Below, piece by piece: positions 24,271-36,235 of a DNA stretch of 64,000 nt. The position numbers were made by a program, and so were the translations under genes. The DNA is from Luidia sarsii. Lineage: Eukaryota > Echinodermata > Asteroidea > Paxillosida > Luidiidae. The stretch covers positions 10,340,024-10,404,023 of the forward strand of contig OX465113.1 of NCBI GenBank assembly GCA_949987565.1, in the 5' to 3' direction. Under the pieces are notes generated by a model. The model was not told where the DNA came from. It saw only the letters and a list, made by a program, of their open reading frames with translations, and ran no database searches. Position 1 is the first letter of the stretch, and each line of letters begins with the position of its first letter.

Positions 24271-24304
<34 letters not shown>
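24271..24304. repeat. (CT)n microsatellite
   Basis: Perfect dinucleotide array of about 17 units. Confidence 0.95.
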
Positions 24305-24305
<1 letters not shown>

Positions 24306-25294
24306 AGAAAACAAACCAGAGGGGTCTGGTTGTCGGACAATACCTTCTCCTTCCCACTTAGAACTAGAAAAGAGAAAGGAGATGAACAAGAAGAGCTAAT
24401 GAAAGACGTTAAGTGAATAAGGAGAGGTCTTAGTCGGCCCTGCAAACGTTTGTATGTTTTGGTCGGCAGTCGGCAAAACTGCTAGTCGTTGAGCTCCATC
24501 GGTTGTTGTAGAAGGCCAGTCCTAACTGTTGTGCACAAGCTCCATGCATTTCAAAGTCAAATGCTTAGATCTGCAGCATCTAAACACAGTCTTTACCGTG
24601 TCTTTTCACTCTAGTGCAAAGAGAAAAACATGTACAATTCAGTGCGAGGGCAGTGTGACAATTTTCCCTAGTTTTTCCCTAGTCTACACTACAGTTATAA
24701 CCATTAATGCATGTGCAGTAAAATGTACATTATTTGCATGCACTTTACAATGGCTGCAGTAGTTATCACACTTACATGTACTGTACATACTGGTATACAT
24801 ACTGCCTGAATGTTAGATAAGCACACCAATATGTAACAATATTTGCACAAGGGATACATATACCTGTATTATTTGATAAACCTACATGCGTAGCGTACAT
24901 GGAGATATTTTGAACATGAGTGCGAGATCTACATCTGCAATGTACATAGATATTTATTTTTTACAATTTTTTTTTTCAAAAGAGGATGCAGGCATCCGAA
25001 TTGCAAGTCAAGAACAGCTGTTTATTGCGACCTGCGAATAAGATGAAATCGGATTCAATATCACTGTTGTTAGCCTCAGGATGATAGCTAGATCCATGAC
25101 AGGGGTGTCCGAAGGAAAAGCAGGTGCTCAACTCCTCTCCACCTCTGTTTGTCCGTGTGTCCATCGTGTTCGTTTACCTCTAGCCAGCCAAAAAGAGCTA
25201 AGATACTTTTTCTCCTTTGGGATTTTCATTTCACCTGAAAAAAAAGAGAGTCCTAAAGTTCCCTTCATTGATGTTCATTTGTTGAAGTGGATCC
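24305..25294. other. Unassigned sequence; TACATG words
   Basis: TACATG-type words are scattered at about 24770-24950. No gene recognised. Confidence 0.4.
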
Positions 25295-25935
25295 CTATGG
25301 TAGGTTGGTTGGTACCCAATGGTTGGTAGGTGGCTTGGTACACAGTGGTTGGTACCAATGGTACCTATGGCTTGTACCTAATGGTTGGTAGGTTGGTTGC
25401 TGCACAATGGTTGGTAGGTTAGTTGTTAGTACATGTAGGTTGGTTGGTTGGTTCACATTGGTTGATGGGTTGTTTGGTACCCACTGGTTGGTGGGTTATT
25501 TAGTAGTGGTACCTAATGGTCAGTAGGTACCAAATGGTTGATACATAGGTTGGTTGGTACACAGTTGCTTGGTACCCAGTGATTGGTACATACATGTATA
25601 CTAAATGGTTGGTACGTTCGCTGGTACCCAATGGCCGGTAGGTTGCTTGGTACCCAGTAGTTTTTGGGTTGCTCAGTACCAAGTATCCAATGTCTGGTAG
25701 GATGGCTGGTAGGTCTTTTGGCTGGTACCCCCTGGCTGTTTTTTTTTTGCTCTGTACCCTGTGCTTGGTAATAGTAGGTTGGTTGACACCCAGTGGTTGG
25801 TAGGTTGGCTAAAATGGCTAGTAGCCAATTGTTGGTAATGTAGGTTTGCTGGTACCAATGATTGATAATTTAGGTTGCTTGGCACCGTTGGTACCCACTA
25901 CCCAGTGTTTGTTTGGTGCCTAATGTTAGGTTGGT
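25295..25935. repeat. Degenerate GGTTGGTACCCAATGGTTGG minisatellite
   Basis: About 640 bp made of imperfect repeats of GGTTGGTA, GGTACC and CAATGGTTGGTAGGTT. Spacing between GGTTGGTA words varies from about 8 to 40 bp, so the array is old or was rearranged. GGTACC palindromes recur throughout. Confidence 0.85.
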
Positions 25936-27097
25936 TTATACTTATAGCCGCTGTTTATTCATGGCAATTTCAGCTAGGCCAGGTAAAGCCTAACTAAATG
26001 CCTCTAGTCTTGCTCTCACCCCATCCGAGGAGGCAGTCAGCCAGACCTGGAATCATCTACATGTCCTGAGTTGTCCTCCAAGGTCAGACCACAACCCTGT
26101 CCCCGTGTGACCCCAAAAAAAGCTTTTACCTCCTGGACAGGCCAGAGAAAAGCCTAGCAAATATTCACACTCTCTCTCCCTGCCCCCCCCCCCCCTCCCC
26201 ACTCCACTCCCTAAGGAAAAAAGAAAAATCCAAAACAAAATATAACCCGAAGCAAAATTGCAACACTGGACACCTGGACTATTCTTCCGATTCCATGGGC
26301 AGACTCTGTGAACTGGCCATTCTGTGAACTGACACCCTACTGCGATTTGGAGCACAGTAGTCCTGATCCCGGCCGAAATTGTAGCTGAACTCTGGTCGGC
26401 CAAGTGAAAGGACATTTTGCCAATAAAAAAAACCTGTTTTTTGGGGGGTGTATCTGAAGAAATGTGACCCCTGCCCTAACAGAGGCCGGGAATCAGGGCA
26501 GTCATTGTTCAGTGCCGAGTCTGAAATATGATCATGTGGACTGGACTGCCCAACTGGTCCGATAAGGAAAGGGAAAACAACCAATCCGAAAGAGGGACTT
26601 TCAGTGAACTTCAAAGTTCAGATGTACATGTACCGGTTGTACCCTGATCTGCTGATTCCAGAAGAGATATGCACTACATACAGTACACCATATGTGTACT
26701 GTATGGCTTTTGCCTAACCCTGATTTAGGATGCCCCTTCTTTAGTTGGGTGGTTTACAGTAATCTGTGACATGGCTGTCAGTCAGTCAGCCTGTCTATCT
26801 GTCTCCTGTAGATCGATGCGCTTGCTTCAGGCTGGTTCTATAGATCTCTTGCATCCCTCCTTGACCTTGTATGCTTTGTCTGGTGCCCACATACTGTACT
26901 CCCGGGGCTAATGTTGTAGCATGGGAAGCCAGTTATACTTCTAGAAGCAAATCAGGTTGCCAGCAAAAGTCAACCAATGCACAAATGTTCAACGACATCA
27001 CCACCAAAAATCGAGTACCCGGTAATTTGAGATTTGTTTTTTGAATTGGCAATTTCTAAAAAGGAATTTGTGTAAACAAACGAAAGGTCAGTTAAAT
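25936..27097. other. Unassigned non-coding sequence
   Basis: A C-rich run at 26183-26200. Two opposite-strand frames around 26053-26614 have no domain. TACATG and TGTACTGTA words near 26620-26705. Confidence 0.4.
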
Positions 27098-27150
27098 GTT
27101 TGAGGCCTGCCATTCTGATCCTAGCAGGACCTTCCCTTTAAGGCAGACTG
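27098..27150 (+). mobile_element. Family B core fragment
   Basis: GAGGCCTGCCATTCTGATCC, TAGCAGGACCTTCCCTTTAA and GGCAGACT match the B core. No terminal blocks seen. Confidence 0.65.
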
Positions 27151-27615
27151 AAAATCTGTTTACAAAGTCAACAATTTGCCTCCATGCGTACATACATGTA
27201 TGTCCATGTTACATGTGAATGTACACAGTCTTACCCTTGGGTACTTTCAAAAGCACTTGGATGAGGCTCAAGTTGCTTGCATTAGTGATGCATGAAGTGG
27301 TTGCTGATTCCTTCAATTTTCTCAAAGGTTGGGCCTAGCTCACCTACCAAACCAACGCAAATGGGGAAAAGGGTGATTTCACCCAACTTTGCTGCTCATT
27401 TTCTCAAAAAGTCTAGCCTCCCCTCCCTCCCCCACCCCGTTCCTCTTGTTCCTGTTCCTCAACCCTTCATCTCTATAGCAAAGTGGAATAGACATTCTCA
27501 GCAGCATTGACACTGTTCACAGGTCCACGACTCCATCCAACCAAATAAGAAGCAATCAAAACTCCATCAGCGTGGGTAGTGACATTTGGAGGTCTTCTGT
27601 TGATTGAAACTCGTA
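27151..27615. other. Unassigned non-coding sequence
   Basis: Nothing recognised apart from TACATG words near 27188-27225. Confidence 0.4.
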
Positions 27616-28138
<523 letters not shown>

Positions 28139-28888
28139 CCCAAAAAAAAATGTGGGAGGAGTTGAGTGAAATGATGGAGAAGCTAACCTTGTCTCTCAGT
28201 CTCACTGGCAAATTGCTTTGGAAAATTGTAGGCGGAAGGTGACCTGACAACAATAATTTGTGTATGCAAGTGGCATGTACCAAACGTACTGTACAGTCGT
28301 ACACACACGTCAACTTGAGTCCTTGAGTAAATCTTAGCAGTTCAGCAGCTCTAGATCAAAGCACTGTGTCCATATTTCTGAAATCTGAGCTTTCTTTCGA
28401 AGGATCCAATTATTTTTGTTTTACAGCCAGCAGTCTGAGAAAATTTTTTTATCTTTCATCTACCCCTAGCAGATTGTGAGTGACATTTGAAACGACCGAT
28501 TGGAAATAGAGAACACAAATTGGAAAGGTATAATTTTGGACCTTGATATAAATTCAGTCAGGATTCAAATCTACAAAATTACAAACTCTGGCTCTAGCCT
28601 TCCTGAATTCTAAGGATAGGAACCCTCGTTCTCTGGAAAAAATTGTCAGCTCTGTTAGGTGTTGTATCAGCTGTTTTCTTCCCACTTGTAAAAGATAAAA
28701 TTATTTGGAAATCTTCTAAATCTTCCTGAGTGATAGGGACTCTATAGGGCTACACTGTATCTCTGACTTAACAAAATTACAGGCAGAAGCACACTGTACA
28801 ATACAAAGTTCATGTACTTTTTCAGGCCACAAGGGAATCAAACAATTTCTTCAGACTGCTTACTGACTGAACTAACCACAAATATACA
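28139..28888. other. Unassigned non-coding sequence
   Basis: No recognised feature. Confidence 0.4.
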
Positions 28889-29343
28889 AGGGCCGTTCCC
28901 ACTTCACCAAATAATTTGAATCGCGATTCAAACTCCACTTTTTTGCGTGTGGGGCCACAATAAATGCGATTATTAGTGGGATTCGAATCGCAATTTTGAC
29001 TCCACTAAGAGTGAGACTTTTTCAATTAATCACATTTATTTGCAACGTGATGTGTGTGGGAACGCTCCGCTCAAATCGCACCGTTTTTTTTTAAAGCCCA
29101 CGATGCATTGCGCAAGCATGGTATTTCCCGCCAGCAGCTTACTGCCAGGAAGTGCAGCACAGGGTTTGTTTACTTTCGTCAGCGAGTCCCACCATTCCCG
29201 CTTGCGCAGCGCGACCACATGCTAACCGCAATCAGCTCGCATTTATTTGCGACGCGATTATTTGGCCTGTGTACACGACCAAAAAAAAAAGGTTTTTGAA
29301 TCGCGATTCAAATCGCGATTATTTTCGTAGTGGGAACGGCCCT
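28889..29343. mobile_element. Family I element, complete
   Basis: Ends AGGGCCGTTCCCACT and AGTGGGAACGGCCCT are a perfect 15-bp inverted repeat. Subterminal blocks TTTGAATCGCGATTCAAA (left) and TTGAATCGCGATTCAAATCG (right) are palindromic. The interior contains AATGCGATTATTAGTGGGAT, TGTGGGAACGCTCC and CACGATGCATTGCGC, shared in inverted orientation with the copies at 22.8 and 29.6 kb. About 455 bp and non-coding, so non-autonomous. Short plus-strand frames inside it are not genes. Confidence 0.85.
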
Positions 29344-29353
29344 ATAGAGGACG

Positions 29354-29420
29354 TGACATTTTGATTCTAGCAGGACCTTTCCCCTGCCTTTGGGAAGGTC
29401 TTGCCAGGATCGAACTGTCA
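29354..29420 (+). mobile_element. Family B hairpin core
   Basis: TGACATTTTGATTCTAGCAG GACCTTTCCC faces GGGAAGGTCTTGCCAGGATC GAACTGTCA, an inverted repeat of about 30 bp per arm turning at about 29387. It starts 10 bp after the family I element ends. Confidence 0.7.
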
Positions 29421-29559
29421 GACCCTGAGGCTTGACAGTTTTTTTAAATTTATTGGCAACAGTGCAAACGTGTGACTCCAAGTTCTCTTAATATAGTTTG
29501 TATCACATTTCTAAGTTGTTTGCCGTGATACCTGAAATGATACCTCAATTTGTATTCCA

Positions 29560-29805
29560 TGAGAGTGTCTGTCAGTGAGGGCATGAGCAGTGCATTGTGG
29601 GATTAAAAAAAAAAATGTTGCGATTCTGCAGAGCATTCCCACGCACATTACGTCGCAAATAAACGTGACTATTTTGGAAAAGACTTACTTATACTTATAG
29701 TGTAGTCCGAAGACCGTGATTCAAATCCCACTAAAAATTGTGAATCCCGATTCAAATTGCGATCAAAAAAAAAATCACGTTTATTTGGGACAGTAGAAAC
29801 TTTTA
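29560..29805. mobile_element. Family I fragment, opposite orientation
   Basis: GTGCATTGTGGGATTAAAAA, AGCATTCCCACGCACATTAC, GTCGCAAATAAACG, AAATCCCACTAAAAATTG and GATTCAAATTGCGATC match the interior of the 28.9-kb copy on the other strand. The terminal GGGCCGTTCCC is not preserved. Confidence 0.7.
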
Positions 29806-30275
29806 TGATTCCCCTTCTCCCCAAACATTCCACATGTGTGGACCACTCCAGGGAAAGAAGAAAAAAAAACAGGCTACCCAACTTTCCCTCAGTTTCCCCC
29901 CGTTCCCTTGTAAATATCATCAGCCCTAGCAACCTTTTTTTTTTAAATCACAACTTTCCCTGTGCCCCCCCCCCTGACATCCCTCCTTCAACCTACCCAC
30001 TACTACCTCAATTTTTCAAAGAGCAATTTCAGACTGTGGCCGTGCTAAGTGGTAACATAATTGGCCCATGCTGTCTGGGGTACGTGCTTGCGCAACTCAA
30101 TCAGCGACTGGCTGCAGTTCAGTCAAGCTCTGATTGTGCGGGAACCTCAGACCATTGGCCTTGCGAATTGCACTTGCAAACCAGGTGTACTGCATAGAGA
30201 ACACTCAAGTCTACCGATTGCACATTTGACAGGGAGCGTGTACATGCTCCATAGCATACACTTAGGTAGTAGTTA
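29806..30275. other. Unassigned non-coding sequence
   Basis: A 146-codon plus frame (29757-30197) is open but starts inside the I fragment and has no recognised domain. Confidence 0.4.
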
Positions 30276-31190
30276 TAGGGGTCGTTCAGATGCCGTACTA
30301 AAAGTGGTCTATCTTTGGTTTAAACTATCTAGTTGTGTCTAAACGGTCTACGTACAGTAGATCGTTTTGGTACTTCAAATGGTCTATCTTAAGCCGCGTC
30401 CGCACTGGACTTAAAATGGGTAAACTAACCGAGCAAATGGGTAAATTGACCATTTTAAGTCCAGTGCAGACAGCCCAGGAAGTTTTCCTCCCAGGTAACT
30501 TACCCGACTCCAGTGGGTAGTTTAACCGACCAACTTCTGCCCGGTTAAATTGACCAGGTCAGTTTAACCGAGTCGATAAGTCCAATCCGGACACGACGTC
30601 TCGGTAAACGACTCGGTAAAAAACCACATCCGGCGCCCCGCACGTTACGTTACTGTATGCAAGACTGGTGCGGGCGCATGGTAACAACGTGTTTGTGTAC
30701 CTAGAGTACATGCACATGTACATGAGTCGGTTACCCATTGTCTCGGTTAGTTTACCCGACTCGAAAAGTCCAAGTGCGGACGCCGGGAAGATTTACCAAT
30801 TTGGATGTTACCCACGGGCTCGGTAAAAAATAAGTCCAGTGCGGATACGGCTTTAGACCGCCGAGGAGGGGTGGACTAGACTACGTAGACCGGTCTACAA
30901 ACCTTAACGTGTCTGAACGGTCTATCTCATAACCACATCCGGTTTAGGCAGACGAGCGGGCGCATTACATAACCAGTGATTTATGTCATTCGATCGTATC
31001 AATTAAGGGAAGTTGAGATTAAGGGTCAAGCAACGTGTGTGACCTCTTAGTACCAGAGATAGACTGTTTTCAGTTGAACTCTGTGAGTATGAACGCAAGG
31101 GGTTTGCAATGAAATGTTTACCTCCCGCTGTGACCGCAAATGATAGACCTTTTTCGGTCTCTGTAGTACGGTGTCTGAACATAGCCATAT
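30276..31190. mobile_element. Family H inverted-repeat element, split by a family G insertion
   Basis: Left end GTTCAGATGCCGTACTA (30284-30300) and right end TAGTACGGTGTCTGAAC (about 31164-31180) are inverted repeats. The subterminal block GGTCTATC occurs at both sides. GGTCTAC/GGTCTATC words recur inside. Removing the 465-bp G element leaves about 450 bp. No coding sequence recognised. Superfamily uncertain. Confidence 0.75.
30390..30854. mobile_element. Family G element nested in H
   Basis: Ends read AAGCCGCGTCCGCACTGGAC and, inverted, AAGCCGTATCCGCACTGGAC. The element sits between GGTCTATCTTA and TTAGACC, consistent with a TTA (or TA) target duplication. It contains AACCACATCCGG at 30622-30633 and multiple CTCGGTAAA / TTTAACCGAG words. 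A second copy lies at 46.5 kb. Confidence 0.85.
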
Positions 31191-32460
31191 ACTGCTGTAG
31201 CACCATCATGCTGAACTCTCTGAAGTCCATTTGGCCTCAGGGGCACATTTTGGGGGGCGGTTCATGACCAGAAATAGGTTGTCGTTTCTGGTTTTTGCTT
31301 GCCGCTGTGAAAATGTTGTGCTCTTTCATCACCCAGTGCGACTCTTACCATAGAGCAAGGATCTCTCTTACCCAACTCAAATTGCCGTGGGAAAAATCTC
31401 GGTGGAATAATTGAGAAGGGAAAATGTTGATGTTGAGATCATTGTTGGTTGTGGCAGTCAAAATGCACATGCCAGAACACTGTGCTGCACTACATCGCTA
31501 GCAGGAACTGAGCCTTCCAAAATGATCTACACTCCCTTGATTAAAATCAGAATGCTTTCGGTCAGAAGTGCAAGGGCAAATCTCTACATGTTCATCCATA
31601 GTTTTCTGATATGCTCAATGATTGCTGTAGCATTGGGGAGCAAAATGATAATGATCAAAATTCACAGAACGTTGACCTTCCTCGTACTTGCACGTATATC
31701 GTACTTTGTGATACTTAAAAAGTGAAAATTCATCCAGTATTTATGGCTTGAATATGAATCACTTCTCGTCATGTGTAATGTAAACCCAGCTCACGTCCCT
31801 CGCTTGGATTGGGACCCTAACTTTCTGCAATGGATTTGTGTCGTTCTGCAAACAGAAACCCAATCTGTTCTCGATGTACAGTACATGCGCGTGTACTTGA
31901 ATTGCATACATGTACACTGTGCCCCCAGGTACTAGGCAAGTATGGGCAAGTGAAATTGTCACTTTGACCATAAAAATAAGATCTGTGTTTACATGATACA
32001 GCATGCCGTGTATTTGATACCTACATGTGCATGTCTGTGTATGCATAACTGTTAACTTATATTTACATACGTGTGTGATTTTGCACAAAAAAGCAAGTTA
32101 AAAAATGGCAAAGAAAACATAAATTTCATTTTTCAATTTGTTCGAAGGTTCCCAGTCAGTTTTTACCTTTCTTGTTTGACGGAAAGAAGCAATTAGGATT
32201 TTCAATAATTCATTGAATTTGATATTGGCACATGGATCAGTTATGGATACAAGGTTGTTGTTTTTTCAGACTAATCCACAGGTTCTAAAATGGAGATTTG
32301 GATTTTTAGTAGGCAAATAGTATTAGAATGATAGCAACAACAACAATCCTGGACCAATCAAATCTTCTTTGCTAAATTGTTATAAGACTCCCAATAATTT
32401 TGTTCTGAGATACTTACTGTTTGACCTATTTCATAAATATTTTAGATTCTTTGGTGACTG
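31191..32460. other. Unassigned non-coding sequence, 1.3 kb
   Basis: TACATG words at about 31878-31915. A 104-codon plus frame (31411-31725) has no recognised domain and no supporting context. Confidence 0.4.
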
Positions 32461-32620
32461 AATAAATGATGGGTTTGCGGTGGTACCGTGCGGTGCAATT
32501 TCTCTTTTGTGAGTGTATGTGGTTCTGAAAAGAACCAGAATAACTCAGAAGAGAAATTGCACGGTGTCACCGCAAACCTATCACTTATTGTGCTACTCTC
32601 ACCGTGTAAACCTTCAAATG
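32461..32620. mobile_element. Family A element, centre deleted
   Basis: Inner arms GGGTTTGCGGTGGTACCGTG and CACGGTGTCACCGCAAACCT face each other around GGTTCTGAAAAGAACC. The outer right arm CACCGTGTAAACCTTCAAAT is present. The GACGTTTCGA centre found in full copies is missing, so this is an internal-deletion derivative. Confidence 0.8.
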
Positions 32621-33274
32621 CCATCTTCGGTGACTCCTAAGGAGTTTTTCTTAGGACTCTATGGATCCTTGTATATGTTGATGATTGTATATAGTCTTAC
32701 CCTTGCCCCTCTCCCATAGTGAATAAGAAATTGAAAAAAAAAAAAAAAAAAAAGAGACTCTCATAGATTGCCGCGTTGCCTGAATCTGACCGCCATCTAT
32801 TGTTGCTCTGGACACAAACCGCTGAGCAAACGTTCCCCCATATCATTATTCCAGCATCCTTGCAAAATATTCCCTCTCCCCTTCCCCCACCCTTCTTTCC
32901 CCCTCCCCCTTAGCGATATATCTACCCTCCTCTGCCGATGAAACTCAGATGGTTTTGTCAACTCAACCCCCGTCTCAAATTTCACCCATCCCCCCCCCCC
33001 ACGACTCTCCGAAGCTCAGCAACCCAAACATTTTCTGATAGGCATTTCATCTGCATGCAAATTTTTTGGGTTCCCAACCTCCCCTCTATCCCCACGTCCC
33101 TCCTGCAACCTCCCTCCTCCTCTTCCTACTCCTCTTCCTACTCCTCTCTCCCCACTCCCCTTCCCCCCCCCTTTTTTTTTATACCGGCCGATCGACGACG
33201 AGCGGCGAAACACTAAACCCAATATGACATCTCGAATAATCCAGCCCAGCCACCACCAAAAACAGCTCCGTCTC

Positions 33275-33308
<34 letters not shown>

Positions 33309-33899
33309 CAGTCATCGCAAGCACCCGAGATTCTGCACAGATTTTGCTGTTCCGCATATCAATGCATTTCTTCAGCAGTGGGCAAAAAAAAAAAAAAAAA
33401 AAAATCCTGCGATTATACGATCACTTCGCCTCCACATTTTGTCCATCCTGAGGGGTCTAGTGTGTGTACCACTCACTTGTGATTGGGTGAAATACGACAC
33501 CCGGTTACTCAGGTTTTTTTTTTTTTTTTTTTGGCCGGGTACCCTGCCAACCTGTCCCTTGTCTGTTGGCTGTGGGATTTTTCCTTATCAAGTCCAATTT
33601 ACATTCAAGGATACGGTTTCATCATAGGGAAAGGGGCCAAGTGGAATATTTGACAGAAGACCAACCGCAAACCGAAAAAAGAAAAATGGGACGTCCGCAG
33701 AATTGACTACGCATTCTATGTAGGCCTATAATGTGGGTTTTGGGTTGAGCACCCAATTTCTGTCAATTTTCAAAGCCTCTTACATACATTATTGTACAGT
33801 GGGCTCACAGATGCAACCGTATTGTTGGTTTTTAGTGTCACCCTTTTAATAAAAAAGAAAACCATTGATAAAATGATTAAGTCAGTTCTCCTGCATCTA
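32621..33899. other. Unassigned sequence with poly(A), poly(T) and C-rich runs
   Basis: A20 at 32734-32753, A30 at 33276-33305, A21 at 33384-33404, T19 at 33514-33532, and C/T-rich stretches at 32865-32912 and 33075-33180. No retrogene or gene recognised next to the A runs. Confidence 0.55.
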
Positions 33900-34062
33900 A
33901 GATTTGAAGGTTTGCATGGTGGAAATACCAAGTAGCATTTAGGAGGTTTGCAGTGACACACCATGTACATGTACAGCATCTCTTTAGAGAAGGAGTATGG
34001 CTCTGAGAAGAGCCGGTAACTCAATGTTTCGGGGAGTGTGTACTCTGCCCGTCTCCTGCTTG
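33900..34062. mobile_element. Family A element, left half only
   Basis: Outer arm GAAGGTTTGCATGGTGGAAA TACCAAGT, inner arm GGAGGTTTGCAGTGACACAC, then GGCTCTGAGAAGAGCCGGTA and CTCAATGTTTCGGGGAGTGT stop near the element centre. No right arm follows. Confidence 0.75.
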
Positions 34063-34223
34063 AGTTCTCCTACACTTTTTTTGTCAGAGTTGGTCTGAAT
34101 TTTTCCGAAAGCATTCAACATATAACCTCTCTCCACAAGAAATAAGTTCACACATCACCTACATGTACATTGTACATGTCCACTACAACACTGTACATGT
34201 GTGTCCAATATATAGGAGCCTAG

Positions 34224-34435
34224 GAGGGTTTGCGGTGACACCATGGAGGCCTATACTGTATATAGTGATATACAAAAATATTGCAAACTGCTTACCAGTT
34301 ACTGACTAAAATTACCAAAATGCAAATCTCAAAATTTAGTGGGCCTGACGTTTCGATCCTAGCAGGACCTTTGTCAAAGGCAGAGGTCTCTTAATTAAAG
34401 AAGAGGTATGGTTCTGAAAAGAGCCTGAGTATGTC
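34224..34435. mobile_element. Family A element interrupted by a family B insertion
   Basis: The A left inner arm GGGTTTGCGGTGACACCATG (34227-34246) is followed by a B copy: GATATACAAAAATATTGC, ACTGCTTACCAGTTACTGAC, CTGACGTTTCGATCCTAGCA, TTTGTCAAAGGCAGAG. A sequence then resumes at about 34400 with AGGTATGGTTCTGAAAAGAG CC. The order shows B arrived after A at this site. Confidence 0.75.
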
Positions 34436-35374
34436 CAATCATGGTCGAATCATGTACAGTACATTGCAACTACACACTATGTATGTGCTACTGCACAATT
34501 ATCTGCTGCATGTGCAGTGTACACTGTACATGTACAGTAGGCTATGTGTCCCCTGTGGTACAGTGAAGTGTGTCCCCTGTGGTACTATGTCCCCATTACG
34601 GTAAGTTCCCAACCAAGATCAAATCTGTGCTTCAGTGCAATCACTCTCCATTTGTATTAAATCCATGCCCACAGATCACCTACTGCCCTGATGGTGTAGG
34701 AATGGGGCTGTTAGGGTGTCAGGGGAAGGGGGTAGCGGGGAGGGGACCTATTCCTTGCAGACTGAGAGATTTCAGCATTGTGTAATTGACATGAATTGAT
34801 CAATAAAGGTTATGGGTCTGGTAATTAATAAAAATAAAAAAAACCAAGGGTTAGGCTGGAAAACAGGAATTTTGTCAGCAGGGGAGATGAGAGGAGTTGA
34901 ATGGTGCATTGGTGTTACTGTGACAAGACCCTGATTGCCAGTAGTACATGACTACACTACAGTCTACACGGACATACTTGTACCATGCTTGTACCAAGGG
35001 GCTATACCTCCCATGCTGGTACAGTGTACGTTTATAATGTACCGGTATATCATATTGGGTACATGTATGGTTGTGTATGTGCAGGGACATGTACATGTGC
35101 ATGGTGGTTGGTTCATGGGATCACTGTGGTGCTGGAAAATTGGTGATGATGGCAGATGGTGGTGAGATTACATGGTGAAGAATTATGATGGTGAAACACA
35201 GGTACAAAGATACAATTACAAAGTGGTGGAGAAACAAGGCCGGTGATGAAATGTGATCTGGAATTTAAATAATGGTATTTTGTGAGTGAAATCGATTGAT
35301 TTTAAAGTTTCAGTAAAATGTCTAAAAACTTTTCCAAAAGGGAGACACAGGAACATGATTTCTACATCGCACCC
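34436..35374. other. Unassigned sequence; TACATG words
   Basis: TACATGTACA/TGTACAC words near 34450-34545 and 34960-35105. GTGTCCCCTGTGGTA is repeated at 34547 and 34570. No gene recognised. Confidence 0.45.
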
Positions 35375-35709
35375 TTAAAGCCCCTACACAACATTGGTCG
35401 AGGTCAAAGAATAGCATCCATACGTTGTCTGATCCAACATATGCATGAAATAGCACACCTGTGAACATTTCAGCTCAATCCGCCAACCGAGACTGCAGCA
35501 TTCAACGCCCTACTGTTCCGAAAAATAGTTTAGATCTCGGTGAGACGTAAATGATTTCTTTTACTCCTTTCTCCCAAAATACAACATTTTAGGCAGAAAT
35601 ATTTCAGTGCGAGGTTTCTACTATAACCGTCTTCAAACTGTATAAGTTGCATGCAAATCTGTGAAAATGTCTGTTTTTCGATCTTACCAATGTTGTGTAG
35701 GGACTTGAA
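35375..35709. mobile_element. Family D element, right end decayed
   Basis: Left end TTAAAGCCCCTACACAACAT intact. Interior blocks match the 16.7-kb copy (CATACGTTGTCTGATCCAAC, CAGCATTCAACGCCCTACTG, TACAACATTTTAGGCAGAAA). The right end reads CCAATGTTGTGTAGGGACTT and has lost the TTAA. About 35 bp of the interior are missing relative to the 16.7-kb copy. Confidence 0.85.
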
Positions 35710-36014
35710 ACAAGTCCACAATGCAACAATTCACAAATCAAATCATACGTAGGCATTCAAAATGCAATTGTGTTCCAATTTGAAAGAGAAAAGCATTTGC
35801 CAGTCTCATATCTGAGTAATCTAATTGTGGGAATTGGCGGTAGGGGGGGGGGAATGCATAATCCAAACTCTGCGTCTCAAATTGATCAAACAAGTATGAA
35901 ATTTGATTGTGATCGGGTCAGGGGTAAGGCTTCGTACTGGCCGGCCCTTTGCATGCCACATTTCCTGTGGTGTCTCTGCAGATCAATCAATGCCCGCCAC
36001 ATCTCCTCCGAAGG

Positions 36015-36203
36015 AAGTGAGAGGGGAAAGGAAGAGAGAGAGAGAGAGAGGAGAGAGACACAGGTAGAGAGAAAAAGAGAGGGGAAGGGGAGACAGAGAG
36101 AGTGAGACAGGGATGGACGAAGATTGAGAGAGAAAGAGACATGGACAGAGAGAGAGAGAGAGAGGGAAAGGGAGAGAGAGAGAAAGAGAGAGAGAGAGAG
36201 GGG

Positions 36204-36235
<32 letters not shown>

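Noticed and set aside
33276..33404. Poly(A) runs as processed pseudogene tails
   Set aside because: No retrocopied coding sequence or flanking duplication was seen beside them.
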